From UBA11872 sp965198285 (lineage in GTDB: Bacteria; Chloroflexota; UBA11872): a DNA stretch of 64,000 nt. The stretch is taken from contig OZ240251.1 of NCBI GenBank assembly GCA_965198285.1, forward strand, positions 1,674,001-1,738,000, in the 5' to 3' direction. The notes under the pieces are model-generated. The model saw only the letters and a list, made by a program, of their open reading frames with translations, searched no databases and was not told where the DNA came from. The position numbers and the translations under genes are program-made. Of the stretch, positions 26,237 to 35,244 are shown one piece after another (the first letter of the stretch is position 1; every line of letters begins with the position of its first letter).

Positions 26237-27465
26237 CGATCAACCTCACCCAGCACAATGTCGACACTGCCGATGATGGCCACCACGTCGGCTAACAGGG
26301 TGCCCACGCTGATTTCCTCAATGATGCTGAGATTGACGAACGACGGTGAGCGCACGTGGCAACGGTAGGGCATGCCGGTACCGTCGCTGACGAAGTAGAA
26401 GCCCAACTCGCCCTTCGGGTTCTCGATGCCAAAGTAGGCCTCGCCCGGCGGCGGTTGCACCCCGTGCATGACCAACTTGAAGTGGTTGATCATGGCTTCC
26501 ATGTCCACCGGCACCCGACCGATGTCCGGCGGCACGACCTGGGGCAGGTCCACGTTCGACGGCGCTTCCAGCGGCAGGTCTCGCAGCGCCTCCACGCACT
26601 GGCCGATGATCCGGCACGACTGGTACATCTCGTTCAGCCGAACCAGGTAGCGAGCGTAGACGTCGCTCTCGGTAAAGACGGGGACCTCGAAGTCCACGAG
26701 ATCGTAGGCCGCATACGGCCGCGCCTTGCGCAGGTCCCAGGCCACGCCTGCGCCGCGCAGGACCGGGCCGGTCAGCCCGTAGCTGAGCGCCTGTTCCCGC
26801 GTGATGATCCCGACATCGCGGGTGCGCTCGACGAAGACCTCGTTCTCGGTGAGCAGCGCGTCAATCTCATCCAGCGTGTAACCAATGAGGAAGGCTTCCA
26901 CGTTGTCCAGCCACTGGTCGCCGACATCGTGCGGCCCCGTGCCACCCACGCGCATGAATGAGGTTGTCAGCCGCGCCCCGCAGGCTTCCTCGAAGAGATA
27001 GAGAATCTTCTCGCGCTCCCGCAGCGACCAGAGGAACGCTGACATGGCGCCGATGTCCAGCCCGTGGGTGCCTAGCCAGATGTGGTGGGCGGCCAGGCGG
27101 GACAGTTCCGCCACGGCGGTGCGCAGGTAGCGCGCTCGCAGGGGGATTTCATCGGTGATGCCCATCAACTTCTCGATGGCCATCAGGTAGCCCATGTTGT
27201 TCGAGGGACCGGAGGTGTAGTCCATGCGGTCCGTGAGGGTGATGCCGCCGCGGTAGTCGTGGACTTCCAGCAGCTTTTCAACCCCGCGGTGCAGGTAGCC
27301 CATATCGGCGTCGCAGCGGCGGACTTCCTCGCCGTCGAGTTCCACCACCAGGCGCAGCACGCCGTGCGTGCTGGGATGCTGCGGCCCCATGTTGAGGATC
27401 ATGTTGTCCCCGCTGCCGCGCTCCAGGTCGACGCGTGAGCCGGCCATGCCGGATTCCACCGTCAT
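26233..27465 (-). CDS. nuoD: NADH-quinone oxidoreductase subunit D
   Basis: A 410-residue subunit of the peripheral arm that shapes the quinone site. GPQHPSTHGVLRLVVELDGE contains the quinone-contacting His, followed by GYLHRGVEKL and, near the end, SPSFVNLSIIEE and GSVDIVLGEVDR, all canonical. It stands alone rather than fused to NuoC or NuoB. The start overlaps the nuoC stop by four bases. Confidence 0.96.
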   Translation of the reverse strand: MTVESGMAGSRVDLERGSGDNMILNMGPQHPSTHGVLRLVVELDGEEVRRCDADMGYLHRGVEKLLEVHDYRGGITLTDRMDYTSGPSNNMGYLMAIEKLMGITDEIPLRARYLRTAVAELSRLAAHHIWLGTHGLDIGAMSAFLWSLREREKILYLFEEACGARLTTSFMRVGGTGPHDVGDQWLDNVEAFLIGYTLDEIDALLTENEVFVERTRDVGIITREQALSYGLTGPVLRGAGVAWDLRKARPYAAYDLVDFEVPVFTESDVYARYLVRLNEMYQSCRIIGQCVEALRDLPLEAPSNVDLPQVVPPDIGRVPVDMEAMINHFKLVMHGVQPPPGEAYFGIENPKGELGFYFVSDGTGMPYRCHVRSPSFVNLSIIEEISVGTLLADVVAIIGSVDIVLGEVDR

Positions 27466-28037
27466 GCGCCGTTCGCCTCGTCCACGTCCGCCCAGAAGTC
27501 ATCCGGGTCCAGCTGGCCAACGAGATCGTTGCGGTGGGCATCTTCGGGGAAGGTTGGGCCTTCCACGGGATACTCCTTGCGCAGCGGATGGCCCTCGTAG
27601 CCCTCGGGCAGGAGGATGCGCTTCAGGTCCGGGTGACCCGTAAACTCAATGCCGAAGAGGTCGAAGACCTCGCGCTCCAGGTATTTGGCTGAGGCGTAGG
27701 CGTCGGTCGCGGAGGCGACGGTCGCCGCGTCGGCCAGGCGCACCGTCACGCGGGCGTAGAGGTTGTTCGTCAGCGAGCGGAATTGCCAGACCACCTGGAA
27801 CTCGCGGCCGGCGTCCAGCGGCCAGTGCACCGCCGTGACGTCGACAAGCTGCTCGAGTCGCAGCTCGGGGTCATCGCGCAAGGCCGGCAACAGCGCGGCG
27901 AGCGCCTCGGGCGCCACCTCGGCAACCGGATCCCCGTGATCAACCCGGCCGGCCAGGTAGGCCGCGCCGGCGTGATGCTCGATTCGATTCAGAAGTGCCT
28001 CAGGCTCCAAGGTTGGTTCGGCCGCGGGTACGAGCAT
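27462..28037 (-). CDS. nuoC: NADH-quinone oxidoreductase subunit C
   Basis: A 191-residue peripheral-arm subunit. The C-terminal signature YLEREVFDLFGIEFTGHPDL and RILLPEGYEGHPLRKEYPVE is diagnostic for the 30-kDa family. The start is only three bases after the nuoA stop, so there is no room for nuoB, which normally lies between A and C. Confidence 0.95.
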   Translation of the reverse strand: MLVPAAEPTLEPEALLNRIEHHAGAAYLAGRVDHGDPVAEVAPEALAALLPALRDDPELRLEQLVDVTAVHWPLDAGREFQVVWQFRSLTNNLYARVTVRLADAATVASATDAYASAKYLEREVFDLFGIEFTGHPDLKRILLPEGYEGHPLRKEYPVEGPTFPEDAHRNDLVGQLDPDDFWADVDEANGA

Positions 28038-28040
28038 CGG

Positions 28041-28403
28041 CTAGCGATTCCAGTCCAGGGCGCCCTTGCGCCACTCGTACACGAACGCCACGGCCAGGAT
28101 CGCGATAAAGGCCACCCCGGCCCCGAACAGGGACAAGCGGTCGTCGATCATGTTGAAGTAGAGCGCCCAGGGATAGAAGAAAAGCAGTTCGACGTCGAAG
28201 ATCAGGAACGTGACGGCCACGAGGTAGAAGCGGATGTTATGGCGGCCGCGGGTGTCACCGATGGGCGGCATACCGGACTCGTACGCCTCGACCTTGACGG
28301 CGTACTTGCGGCGCGGCTTGAGCAGGATCGTGCCGAGCAGGCTACCGACCGCAAAGAGGAAGGCGACAGCCATCAGAAGGACAATCGCTACCCAGCTAGG
28401 CAT
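28041..28403 (-). CDS. nuoA: NADH-quinone oxidoreductase subunit A
   Basis: A 120-residue, three-helix membrane subunit. YESGMPPIGDTRGRHNIRFY and LIFDVELLFFYPW (with the conserved Asp and Glu) are diagnostic. It is the first gene of the operon, read from the region holding the Rex operator at 28443-28460, 40 bases upstream of its ATG. Confidence 0.95.
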   Translation of the reverse strand: MPSWVAIVLLMAVAFLFAVGSLLGTILLKPRRKYAVKVEAYESGMPPIGDTRGRHNIRFYLVAVTFLIFDVELLFFYPWALYFNMIDDRLSLFGAGVAFIAILAVAFVYEWRKGALDWNR

Positions 28404-28442
28404 AGGTGCGTTACGCCTGTCCTCTCGTCGTGCGCGGCCGCG

Positions 28443-28460
28443 TTGTGATCATTTTCACAA
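28443..28460. promoter_or_regulatory. Rex operator upstream of nuoA
   Basis: TTGTGATCATTTTCACAA is an exact TTGTGA-N6-TCACAA palindrome, the published consensus of the NADH-sensing repressor Rex. It lies between rex and nuoA, 40 bases before the nuoA ATG. A TATGAT sequence on the minus strand a few bases upstream of it (28468-28473) could be the -10 element, putting the operator over the transcription start, as expected for repression that is released when NADH/NAD+ is high. Confidence 0.9.
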
Positions 28461-28526
28461 ACTCCGCGCATCATACGCGCCAATGGTGGCGCTCGCGAGC
28501 CGACGGGGCTGTAGACACTCCGTCGC

Positions 28527-29168
28527 TCACCCGCCCAGAGAGTATGAGAGGTACTCGACTTCCACCGCCAGATCGACGTTCGAGAGCTGTACGTGTTCCG
28601 GAACGCGCAGCTGGGTCGGCGCGAAATTGAGGATGGCACGTACGCCGGCCGCCACCGCGTGGTCAACGACTTGCTGCGCGGAGCCGGCCGGTACGGTCAC
28701 GATCACAATGTCGATCCGCTCGTCCCGCACCGCACGGGCCAGGTCATCGACGGCGAGCACTGGCTGGCCGTTGACGGCCGACCCAATGACGGCCGGGTCG
28801 CAGTCGAAGGCCGCGACGACGTCAAACGCCTGATTCTTGAAGCCCTGATAGGCCATGAGCGCCCGGCCCAGATTTCCAACGCCAACCAAGCCGATGCGCC
28901 AGCCGCGGTCGATTCCCAGAATTGCGGCCAGTCCCTGTCGCAGCGGACGCACGGCGTAGCCCACGCCCCGCTTGCCGAACGAGCCGAAGTAGGCGAGGTC
29001 GCGCCGAACCTGGGCCGCTGTGAATCCGGTGAGGGACGCGAGCGTCTCCGAGGAGACGTTGGGCTGCCCATCCGAATGAACCGCGCCCAGGACGCGATAG
29101 TACGTTGAAAGCCGCCGGACCGTCGTCGGCGGCACGGGGCGATGCTGGCTGGTGTCGTCCATCCGCAT
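28527..29168 (-). CDS. rex: Redox-sensing transcriptional repressor Rex
   Basis: A 213-residue Rex. The N-terminal winged helix has VPPTTVRRLSTYYRVL and VSSETLASLTGFTAAQVRRD, the DNA-reading part; LAYFGSFGKRGVGY precedes the Rossmann domain with GLVGVGNLGRAL, which binds NAD(H). I take ATG 29168; ATG 29162 is equally possible, and the frame is open to 29216. It is transcribed towards nuoA from 124 bases upstream, and a consensus Rex site lies in that gap, so it very likely controls complex I and possibly itself. Confidence 0.94.
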   Translation of the reverse strand: MRMDDTSQHRPVPPTTVRRLSTYYRVLGAVHSDGQPNVSSETLASLTGFTAAQVRRDLAYFGSFGKRGVGYAVRPLRQGLAAILGIDRGWRIGLVGVGNLGRALMAYQGFKNQAFDVVAAFDCDPAVIGSAVNGQPVLAVDDLARAVRDERIDIVIVTVPAGSAQQVVDHAVAAGVRAILNFAPTQLRVPEHVQLSNVDLAVEVEYLSYSLGG

Positions 29169-29337
29169 CACGGCTTCGCAAGCCATGCATATCTTCGCAG
29201 CCCCTATAGGATGCACGTTTTTGGCGGCGCGGTGGAATCGGCGTGGTTGACGAGGGCGGATGTACCCCTAAGCTCGCGGATCGATCCGAGACGGCCAGAC
29301 AGCCTGTGCCGCAGCCAGTTCCTACACGTGAGTCCCG

Positions 29338-31311
29338 ATGAGTTGCGTACGCGTGGGCGTGGATGTCGGTGGCACGTTCACCGACTTTGCCGTCGCTGCC
29401 GCCGGCCGCTTGCACGTATTTAAGGTTTCCAGCACTCCGCGTGACCCGGCCGTGGCTGTACTGGATGGACTGAAGCGCGCGGGGGTTGAGTCCGACGGCA
29501 CCGTGGTGCACGGCTCCACCGTGGCCACCAACGCGGTGCTGGAGCGCAAGGGCGCACGCACCGTACTCGTCACGACCGCCGGCTTTCGCGATGTGCTGGA
29601 GATCGCACGCCAGAACCGTCCCGCGCTCTACGCCGTCGAACCACGCAAGCCAGCGCCGCTGATTGAGCGCCGGCTTCGGCTGGAGGTCGATGAGCGCGTG
29701 GGTGCGGACGGCGTCGTCCGTCGTCCACTGGAGCGGGCGTCGCTGGATCTCCTGACGGAGCGGGTGCGCGATCTGGAACCCGAAGCGGCCGCGGTCTGCC
29801 TGCTCTTCAGCTTCTTGCGCCCGTCGCATGAACGGGCCGTGCGGGCTGCACTGCGCCGAGCCGGCGTTAGCTGGATATCCATTTCGTCCGAGGTGCTGCC
29901 AGAGCATCGCGAGTACGAGCGCACCAGCACGACGGTGGTTGACGCCTACGTGGCGCCGGTGATCGGCCGCTACATCCGTCGCCTGGAGCAGGCGGCCCCC
30001 GGCCAGCTCTGGATCGTTCAGTCCAGCGGCGGCGTTCTACGTTCGTCCGAAGCGGTCGCGGCGCCGGTCCAATCCGTGCTCAGCGGGCCGGCCGCGGGGG
30101 TGGTTGGGGCGCGTGCCGTGGGCGCCGCTTCCGGGTTCGATCACATCGTGACCCTGGATATGGGCGGCACGTCCACCGACGTGGCGATCTGCCCGGGTGA
30201 GCCGCTCCGCCGCACCGACGCAACGGTTGGCGGACTGCCCGTGGCGATCCCCATGACCGACATTCACACGGTGGGAGCGGGCGGCGGGTCGATCGCGGCC
30301 CGCGACGAGGCCGGCGGACTGCGCGTCGGTCCGCGCAGCGCCGGCGCTCAGCCAGGCCCGGCCGCCTACGGCCGCGGCGGCGTGGAAGCCACGGTGACCG
30401 ACGCCAACGTGGTGCTGGGCCGGCTGATTTCCGACGCCACGCTGGCTGACGACGTGGCGCTGGACGCTCACGCGGCTGCGGCGGCCATTGACCGGCTGAC
30501 GCCGGCCGAGTCCCGCTCAAAGGAGGCGCGCTTGCGGGCCGCGGCCGGCGTGGTGGCGGTGGCGGACGCGCACATGGAGCGCGCGCTGCGCGTGATCACC
30601 CTGGAGCGTGGCTACGACCCACGCGATTTCACCCTCGTAGCGTTTGGCGGCGCGGGGCCGCTGCACGGCTGTGCGCTGGCGGAGCGCCTGGAAATTGACC
30701 GGGTACTGGTTCCACGCTACCCAGGCGTGCTGTCGGCATTGGGTGCGCTCGGCGGTGAACACGTGCGCGAATACGCGGCCACGTTGCTGCGCCCGGCGAC
30801 TGCCGCCAGCGAGCGGGTGCTGACCGCGGCGTTCAGTCGGCTTGAACGGACCGCGCGCCGCGACTTCGCCGGCGCAGGCCGGCCGCGATTGCGCCGATTG
30901 CTGGACCTGCGATACGTCGGGCAGTCGTACGAACTGACTGTGCCGCTGCGGGGGCGAAACATTGCCGGCGCTGTCCGCGCCTTTCACAGACGACACCACG
31001 AGCGGTACGCACACAGCCGACCGGATGCGGCTGTCGAAATTGTGGTAGTTCGGCTGAATGCCTCGGTCAAACAGCCGCCGCTGCCCGAGGTGCGTCCGCC
31101 GGCTGACGGACGACCACATTCTCGGCGCACGCCGGTCGTGGTGGATGGCGAGACTAGGTCCGCCCGTGTATTCCGCCGGGCCGACTTGCCGGTAGGGTTT
31201 CGCGCGCGCGGGCCGTTGCTGGTCGTGCAGGACGACGCCACAACTTGGACGCCGCCCGGCTGGCGGGCCGAAGTGGATCAGCAGGCGGCGCTGGTATTGG
31301 AGCGAAACTAA
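29338..31311 (+). CDS. Hydantoinase A/5-oxoprolinase-type ATPase subunit (paralog 1)
   Basis: A 657-residue protein of the HyuA/OplA family. VGVDVGGTFTDFAV is the ASKHA-type ATP-binding start; HGSTVATNAVLERKG, YERTSTTVVDAYVAP, VLSGPAAGVVGA and DMGGTSTDVAI are the expected motifs, followed by HTVGAGGGSIA and, late, FGGAGPLHGCALAERL. Family members drive ATP-dependent opening of cyclic amides such as hydantoins, 5-oxoproline or N-methylhydantoin, or carboxylate acetone/acetophenone, nearly always with a HyuB partner. No HyuB gene is adjacent. It starts divergently from rex. A second paralog lies at 38610-40607. Substrate cannot be assigned. Confidence 0.88.
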   Translation: MSCVRVGVDVGGTFTDFAVAAAGRLHVFKVSSTPRDPAVAVLDGLKRAGVESDGTVVHGSTVATNAVLERKGARTVLVTTAGFRDVLEIARQNRPALYAVEPRKPAPLIERRLRLEVDERVGADGVVRRPLERASLDLLTERVRDLEPEAAAVCLLFSFLRPSHERAVRAALRRAGVSWISISSEVLPEHREYERTSTTVVDAYVAPVIGRYIRRLEQAAPGQLWIVQSSGGVLRSSEAVAAPVQSVLSGPAAGVVGARAVGAASGFDHIVTLDMGGTSTDVAICPGEPLRRTDATVGGLPVAIPMTDIHTVGAGGGSIAARDEAGGLRVGPRSAGAQPGPAAYGRGGVEATVTDANVVLGRLISDATLADDVALDAHAAAAAIDRLTPAESRSKEARLRAAAGVVAVADAHMERALRVITLERGYDPRDFTLVAFGGAGPLHGCALAERLEIDRVLVPRYPGVLSALGALGGEHVREYAATLLRPATAASERVLTAAFSRLERTARRDFAGAGRPRLRRLLDLRYVGQSYELTVPLRGRNIAGAVRAFHRRHHERYAHSRPDAAVEIVVVRLNASVKQPPLPEVRPPADGRPHSRRTPVVVDGETRSARVFRRADLPVGFRARGPLLVVQDDATTWTPPGWRAEVDQQAALVLERN

Positions 31312-31383
31312 CGTTCGCGACTGAGGCTCGGCAGTAAGCTACCGAAGGTTTCCAGCTACCCCCGCGCCCCTGTACCCACGCCC

Positions 31384-32298
31384 ATGCCGGTGATTGAAGT
31401 TCGTGATCTGCGCAAGGCCTACGGCGACCTAGAGGCCGTGGCCGGCGTTTCATTTGACGTGGCCGAAGGTGAGGTCTTCGGGATGCTCGGGCCCAACGGG
31501 GCCGGCAAGACAACGACTGTGGAGATTCTGGAAGGCCTGCGAATCCGCGACAGCGGTCACATCAGCGTGCTGGGGCTGGACCCGGCGGCGTCCGGTCGCG
31601 AGTTCAAGCGGCTGGTCGGCGTGCAGTTGCAGCAGGTGGCGCTCTATCCCCGCCTGCGCGTGCATGAAGTCATCAGCCTGTTCGGGTCCTTCTACGAGCG
31701 GCAGGCCGATACCGACGACCTGATCGCGATGATGGGGCTGGAGGATCGGCGTAACGCACGCATCGCCGAGCTCTCCGGCGGCCAGGCGCAACGGCTTTCC
31801 GTGGCGCTGGCGGTGGTGAACAAGCCGCAGCTGGTCTTTCTGGATGAGCCATCAACCGGCATGGACCCGCAGGCGCGCCGGAGCCTGTGGGACACCGTCG
31901 AAGGATTCAAAGCCGATGGGATGACGGTGGTGCTCACGACGCACTACATGGAAGAGGCCGAGCGGCTCTGCGACCGGGTCGCGGTGATGGATCACGGCCG
32001 GATTATTGCGCTCGACCGCCCAAGCGCGCTCGTGAGAGCTAGCTTTGCCGAGGACGCCATCGAGTTCGTCTCGAACGACGGGTTGACGGTCGACGATCTG
32101 CGCGACCTTGCGGCGGTGACGAGCGCGGCGTCGCAGGGATCAGCCCACAGCGTCTTCAGCAGCGACATCCCGCAAACGATGGGCAGCCTGCTCGAGCTCG
32201 CGCGAGAGCGAGGGGCACCGCTGGACGGGATGCGCGTGCGCCACGCCACGCTTGAGGATGTGTTCCTCAAGCTCACCGGCCGGACGCTACGAGATTGA
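31384..32298 (+). CDS. ABC transporter ATP-binding protein, ABC-2 (drug/exporter) type
   Basis: A 304-residue ATPase: Walker A GPNGAGKTTTVE, signature LSGGQAQRLSVAL, Walker B LVFLDEPSTGMDP and the switch histidine in LTTHYMEEAERL. The extended C-terminal part with TLEDVFLKLTGR is typical of the DrrA/CcmA-like exporters paired with ABC-2 permeases. The permease starts inside its stop codon. Cargo is unknown; drug, lipid or polysaccharide export are all possible. Confidence 0.94.
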   Translation: MPVIEVRDLRKAYGDLEAVAGVSFDVAEGEVFGMLGPNGAGKTTTVEILEGLRIRDSGHISVLGLDPAASGREFKRLVGVQLQQVALYPRLRVHEVISLFGSFYERQADTDDLIAMMGLEDRRNARIAELSGGQAQRLSVALAVVNKPQLVFLDEPSTGMDPQARRSLWDTVEGFKADGMTVVLTTHYMEEAERLCDRVAVMDHGRIIALDRPSALVRASFAEDAIEFVSNDGLTVDDLRDLAAVTSAASQGSAHSVFSSDIPQTMGSLLELARERGAPLDGMRVRHATLEDVFLKLTGRTLRD

Positions 32299-33383
32299 AC
32301 GCCTTTCTCCCGCTGCTCCTGACGAATTACCGCGACTTTGTGCGCGACCGCACCGCGCTATTTTGGACGCTTGCCTTCCCGATCCTGTTCATCGGGATCT
32401 TCGGCATCGTGCTGGGCCGCGGCGACGACGGCGCGAGCTATGAGGTTGGTCTAGTCGTGGAGGACACGTCGCCCCAGGCCGCCACGCTCAGCGACGTGCT
32501 GGCGGGGTTTGAGGCGCTGGACCTCACCAGAGGTGAGCGCGATACGGAAATCGCGAGCCTCGCGGACGGCGAGCGGCGCGCCGTGGTGGTTGTTCCTCAA
32601 GGCTTTGGTGCTTCGATCGGCGCCGGCACGCCGCAGCCGCTGCAAGTCCACTTCGACCCGTCGCAACAGACGAACCAGCAAGTCGTCATTCCGGTGCTGC
32701 TGCGTGCGTTCGAAGTCGCCGATCGCGCCCTGACGCAGACGCGTCCAGTGGTGACCGCTGACTTCCAGACGCTTCAATCCGAGCGGTTGCAGGTGATCGA
32801 CTTCATCATGCCCGGCCTGATTGCCATGAGCGTGATGAACGGTGGCGTCTTCGGCGCGATTGCCATGGTGTCGCTGCGCGAACGCCGGGTGCTGCGGCGC
32901 CTCTCCGCCACTCCCTTGCCGGCCTGGGCACTGGTGGGGGCCGACGTCGCCTTCCGCATGGTCGTTGTGCTCATGCAGACGGTGCTGTTGGTGTTTCTGG
33001 CGGTGCTGATCGGCGGCGTGGCGGTCAAGGTCGAGAATCTCCCCGCCCTGGCGGGCGTGACGATGCTGGGCGGGCTGGCGTTCGTGGCCATCGGGTTCTT
33101 CCTGGGGGCGTTCGCCAAGACCGAGCAAGGGTTCTTCCCGATTGCCCAGGTGGTCACGTTTCCGATGCTTTTCCTTTCTGGGATCTTCTTTCCGCTTGAC
33201 AGCATGCCGGACTGGATTCGCCCGGTGGTCAGCGCCATGCCGCTGACGTACTTGGGCGATGCGATGCGGCAGCTGATGGTCGGCGGTGCGCCGGTGCACG
33301 CCATGGCGCTCAACTTGGGCGTGCTCGCGGCCTTTCTGGTGGTTTTCTTCGGCTTGGCGGTGCGCTTCTTCAAATACGAGTAG
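32295..33383 (+). CDS. ABC-2 type permease
   Basis: A 362-residue membrane protein: one N-terminal helix, an external domain of about 150 residues, then five helices from IDFIMPGLIAMSVMNGG onward, including FFPIAQVVTFPMLFLSGIFF and LDSMPDWIRPVVSAMPLTYL, the ABC-2 signature. The TTG start at 32295 overlaps the ATPase stop by four bases, so the two proteins form one exporter. The following gene is convergent, with only 15 bases between stops. Confidence 0.92.
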   Translation: MNAFLPLLLTNYRDFVRDRTALFWTLAFPILFIGIFGIVLGRGDDGASYEVGLVVEDTSPQAATLSDVLAGFEALDLTRGERDTEIASLADGERRAVVVVPQGFGASIGAGTPQPLQVHFDPSQQTNQQVVIPVLLRAFEVADRALTQTRPVVTADFQTLQSERLQVIDFIMPGLIAMSVMNGGVFGAIAMVSLRERRVLRRLSATPLPAWALVGADVAFRMVVVLMQTVLLVFLAVLIGGVAVKVENLPALAGVTMLGGLAFVAIGFFLGAFAKTEQGFFPIAQVVTFPMLFLSGIFFPLDSMPDWIRPVVSAMPLTYLGDAMRQLMVGGAPVHAMALNLGVLAAFLVVFFGLAVRFFKYE

Positions 33384-33398
33384 CGAGCGCCGGCGTCC

Positions 33399-34244
33399 TC
33401 AAACACCCACGGCGCGTCGCAGCGCCCGGACCTCGCGGAACAGCCCGGCCGGGTTGAGGCCCACGGTATCGATCATGTGCACTGTGCCGGGATTGCGTCC
33501 GATTGTGCGCATCACCTTGCCCAGGTCGAGACCACGTTCCAGTCCCACGTGGAGCGGCATGCTGGGCTCACGACCAGGGGCCGTGTTGTGCCAGCGGATT
33601 TCGGCCATCCGGTCCGCGAAGCGGGCCATGTAGTCCAGTCGGGCTTCGAACGCCAGCCGGTCGCCGTTCACGGCGTGAAAGGCGCGGCCCGTGTGCAGGG
33701 CGAAGCGCACGGTGGTGGTGGCGTCAAGCATGGCCAGCACGCTGTCCAGCCCATGAAGCACCTCCCCATCGCCCGCGTTTTGCACCGCGATGGGCAGGCC
33801 GGGAAACAGGTTGTGAATCGTCTGGAAGCTCTCACGCAGCACATCGATGTGCTGCGAGTCGGCGGTCATCCGGCGCCCGGGATGCGTGACGTACATCTCC
33901 ATGGCATGGCGCTGCTCGAAAAACTCGATGATCTGCACGAACTGCCGTAGCGCGATGCTTCGGTCGGTGGCGCTCGGATCCGTCAGCGACGGCCAGCGGC
34001 GGCTGGACGCATCACGAAAAACGTTGAGGTGAAAGCGCATGGGCGCAGCGTCCAGAATCTCGACGAAGTCGGCGTCGAAGAAGGTCCGCAACCCGAGCTC
34101 GTACATGTACGTGTCGAGATTCAGTTCCACGACCTGGAACTCAAGGCGAACCGCGACGTCCACGATCTCGCGCAGCTGCATGAGCAGGCGGCGACGGTCG
34201 TGCGGAACGATGCGGGGGTTGAACCCCAGTTTCAGCTGCGGCAT
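33399..34244 (-). CDS. Xylose-isomerase-like TIM-barrel protein
   Basis: A 281-residue protein with an AP-endonuclease-2/sugar-isomerase-like pattern: LKLGFNPRIVPHDR at the start, FQVVELNLD with an acidic strand end, FHLNVFRD, EMYVTHPGRR, IAVQNAGDGEVLHGLD, RFALHTGRAF and IRWHNTAPGREP. Metal-ligand type His, Asp and Glu lie at strand ends as in the superfamily, but I cannot name the reaction. It is the last gene of the greA-lysS-serS-cysteine-synthase-like series, about 80 bases after the PLP enzyme. Possible role: isomerase or epimerase on a sugar or keto acid. Confidence 0.6.
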   Translation of the reverse strand: MPQLKLGFNPRIVPHDRRRLLMQLREIVDVAVRLEFQVVELNLDTYMYELGLRTFFDADFVEILDAAPMRFHLNVFRDASSRRWPSLTDPSATDRSIALRQFVQIIEFFEQRHAMEMYVTHPGRRMTADSQHIDVLRESFQTIHNLFPGLPIAVQNAGDGEVLHGLDSVLAMLDATTTVRFALHTGRAFHAVNGDRLAFEARLDYMARFADRMAEIRWHNTAPGREPSMPLHVGLERGLDLGKVMRTIGRNPGTVHMIDTVGLNPAGLFREVRALRRAVGV

Positions 34245-34326
34245 TCAGCGGTGCGGCGTCGAACGCGCCCGCGCATCGATGTGCATCGGGCCGCCAACGT
34301 CGCGTGAATGGGGCCAGTGGGCCGCA

Positions 34327-35244
34327 TCACGGCTCCCACAGGCCTGAGGATATGTATCGGTCGCCGCCGTCCGGCAATACGGTGACGACGCACGCGCGCG
34401 GCTCGCGCAGGAGGATCTGGCGCACCGCGTACAGATAAGCGCCGGAGGACTGGCCGGCGAAAATCCCGGCGCGTGCCAGTTCGAACGACAGTTCTCCGGC
34501 GGCGTCAATGTCGATCTCGACCCAGGAATCAACGACCGAGCGGTCGAGGATTTCTGGCTCGATATGTCCCTCGCCCAGTGGCTTGAGGCCCTCGACCCCT
34601 GGAAATACCGGCGGTAGGGCCCCTACCACTTCCACATCGGGTCGTTCTTCGCGCAGCCGCCGGCCTACGCCGGTCACCGTGCCGCCGGTCCCGACGCCGC
34701 TAACGAAGTGCGTGAAGTCCTCCGGCGCCTGCGCCAGGATTTCGATGGCGGTGCCCTCGTAGTGGGCCAGCCAATTGGAGTCGTTGCTGTATTGGTCGGA
34801 AAAGAAATAGCGGTCGGAACTGGCGGAGTAGCGTCGCTGAACTTCGCGCAGGGCCTCGTCGTAGCCGAGCACGGCGTCGGTGATCACCAAGTGGGCGCCG
34901 TGAGCGGTGAGCCGCTGTCGCCGCTCGCGGCTGGCATTGGCCGGGATCACGATTTCCACCGGATACCCCAGCGCGGCACCAAACATGGCGTATGCGATGC
35001 CTGCGTTGCCCGAGGACGAGTCCAGGATTGTTTGTCCTGAACCCAGTTTCCCCTCGGCTACGGCGTCCAGCAGCATGCGCGCGACGGGGCGGTCCTTGAT
35101 AGATCCTCCGGGGTTCATGGACTCGAGCTTGGCGAGAACCAGCGCCTCCGGAAACTCCGCACCGAAAATCGGAATCTCGACCATCGGCGTATCGCCGACG
35201 AGCTCGAAGAGCGGATGCGCCCGCGCGGCGTCGGTCAGAGCCAT
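34327..35244 (-). CDS. Cysteine synthase/cystathionine beta-synthase-type PLP enzyme
   Basis: A 305-residue fold-type II PLP enzyme. K50 in NPGGSIKDRPVA binds PLP; DSSSGNAGIAYAMFGAALG is the Asn loop, and HFVSGVGTGGTVTGVGRRL the phosphate loop. The C-terminal SGAYLYAVRQIL holds the Ser near the pyridine nitrogen. It is of CysK/CysM length and lacks CBS or Cys/Met repeat domains. No cysE is adjacent. Likely reaction: O-acetyl- or O-phospho-serine plus sulfide to cysteine; cystathionine synthesis is an alternative. The first ten bases overlap the end of serS. Confidence 0.87.
   Translation of the reverse strand: MALTDAARAHPLFELVGDTPMVEIPIFGAEFPEALVLAKLESMNPGGSIKDRPVARMLLDAVAEGKLGSGQTILDSSSGNAGIAYAMFGAALGYPVEIVIPANASRERRQRLTAHGAHLVITDAVLGYDEALREVQRRYSASSDRYFFSDQYSNDSNWLAHYEGTAIEILAQAPEDFTHFVSGVGTGGTVTGVGRRLREERPDVEVVGALPPVFPGVEGLKPLGEGHIEPEILDRSVVDSWVEIDIDAAGELSFELARAGIFAGQSSGAYLYAVRQILLREPRACVVTVLPDGGDRYISSGLWEP

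Noticed and set aside
28038..28040. A hidden or fused nuoB between nuoA and nuoC
   Set aside because: Only three bases separate the genes, and neither NuoC nor NuoD carries a NuoB-like cysteine motif.
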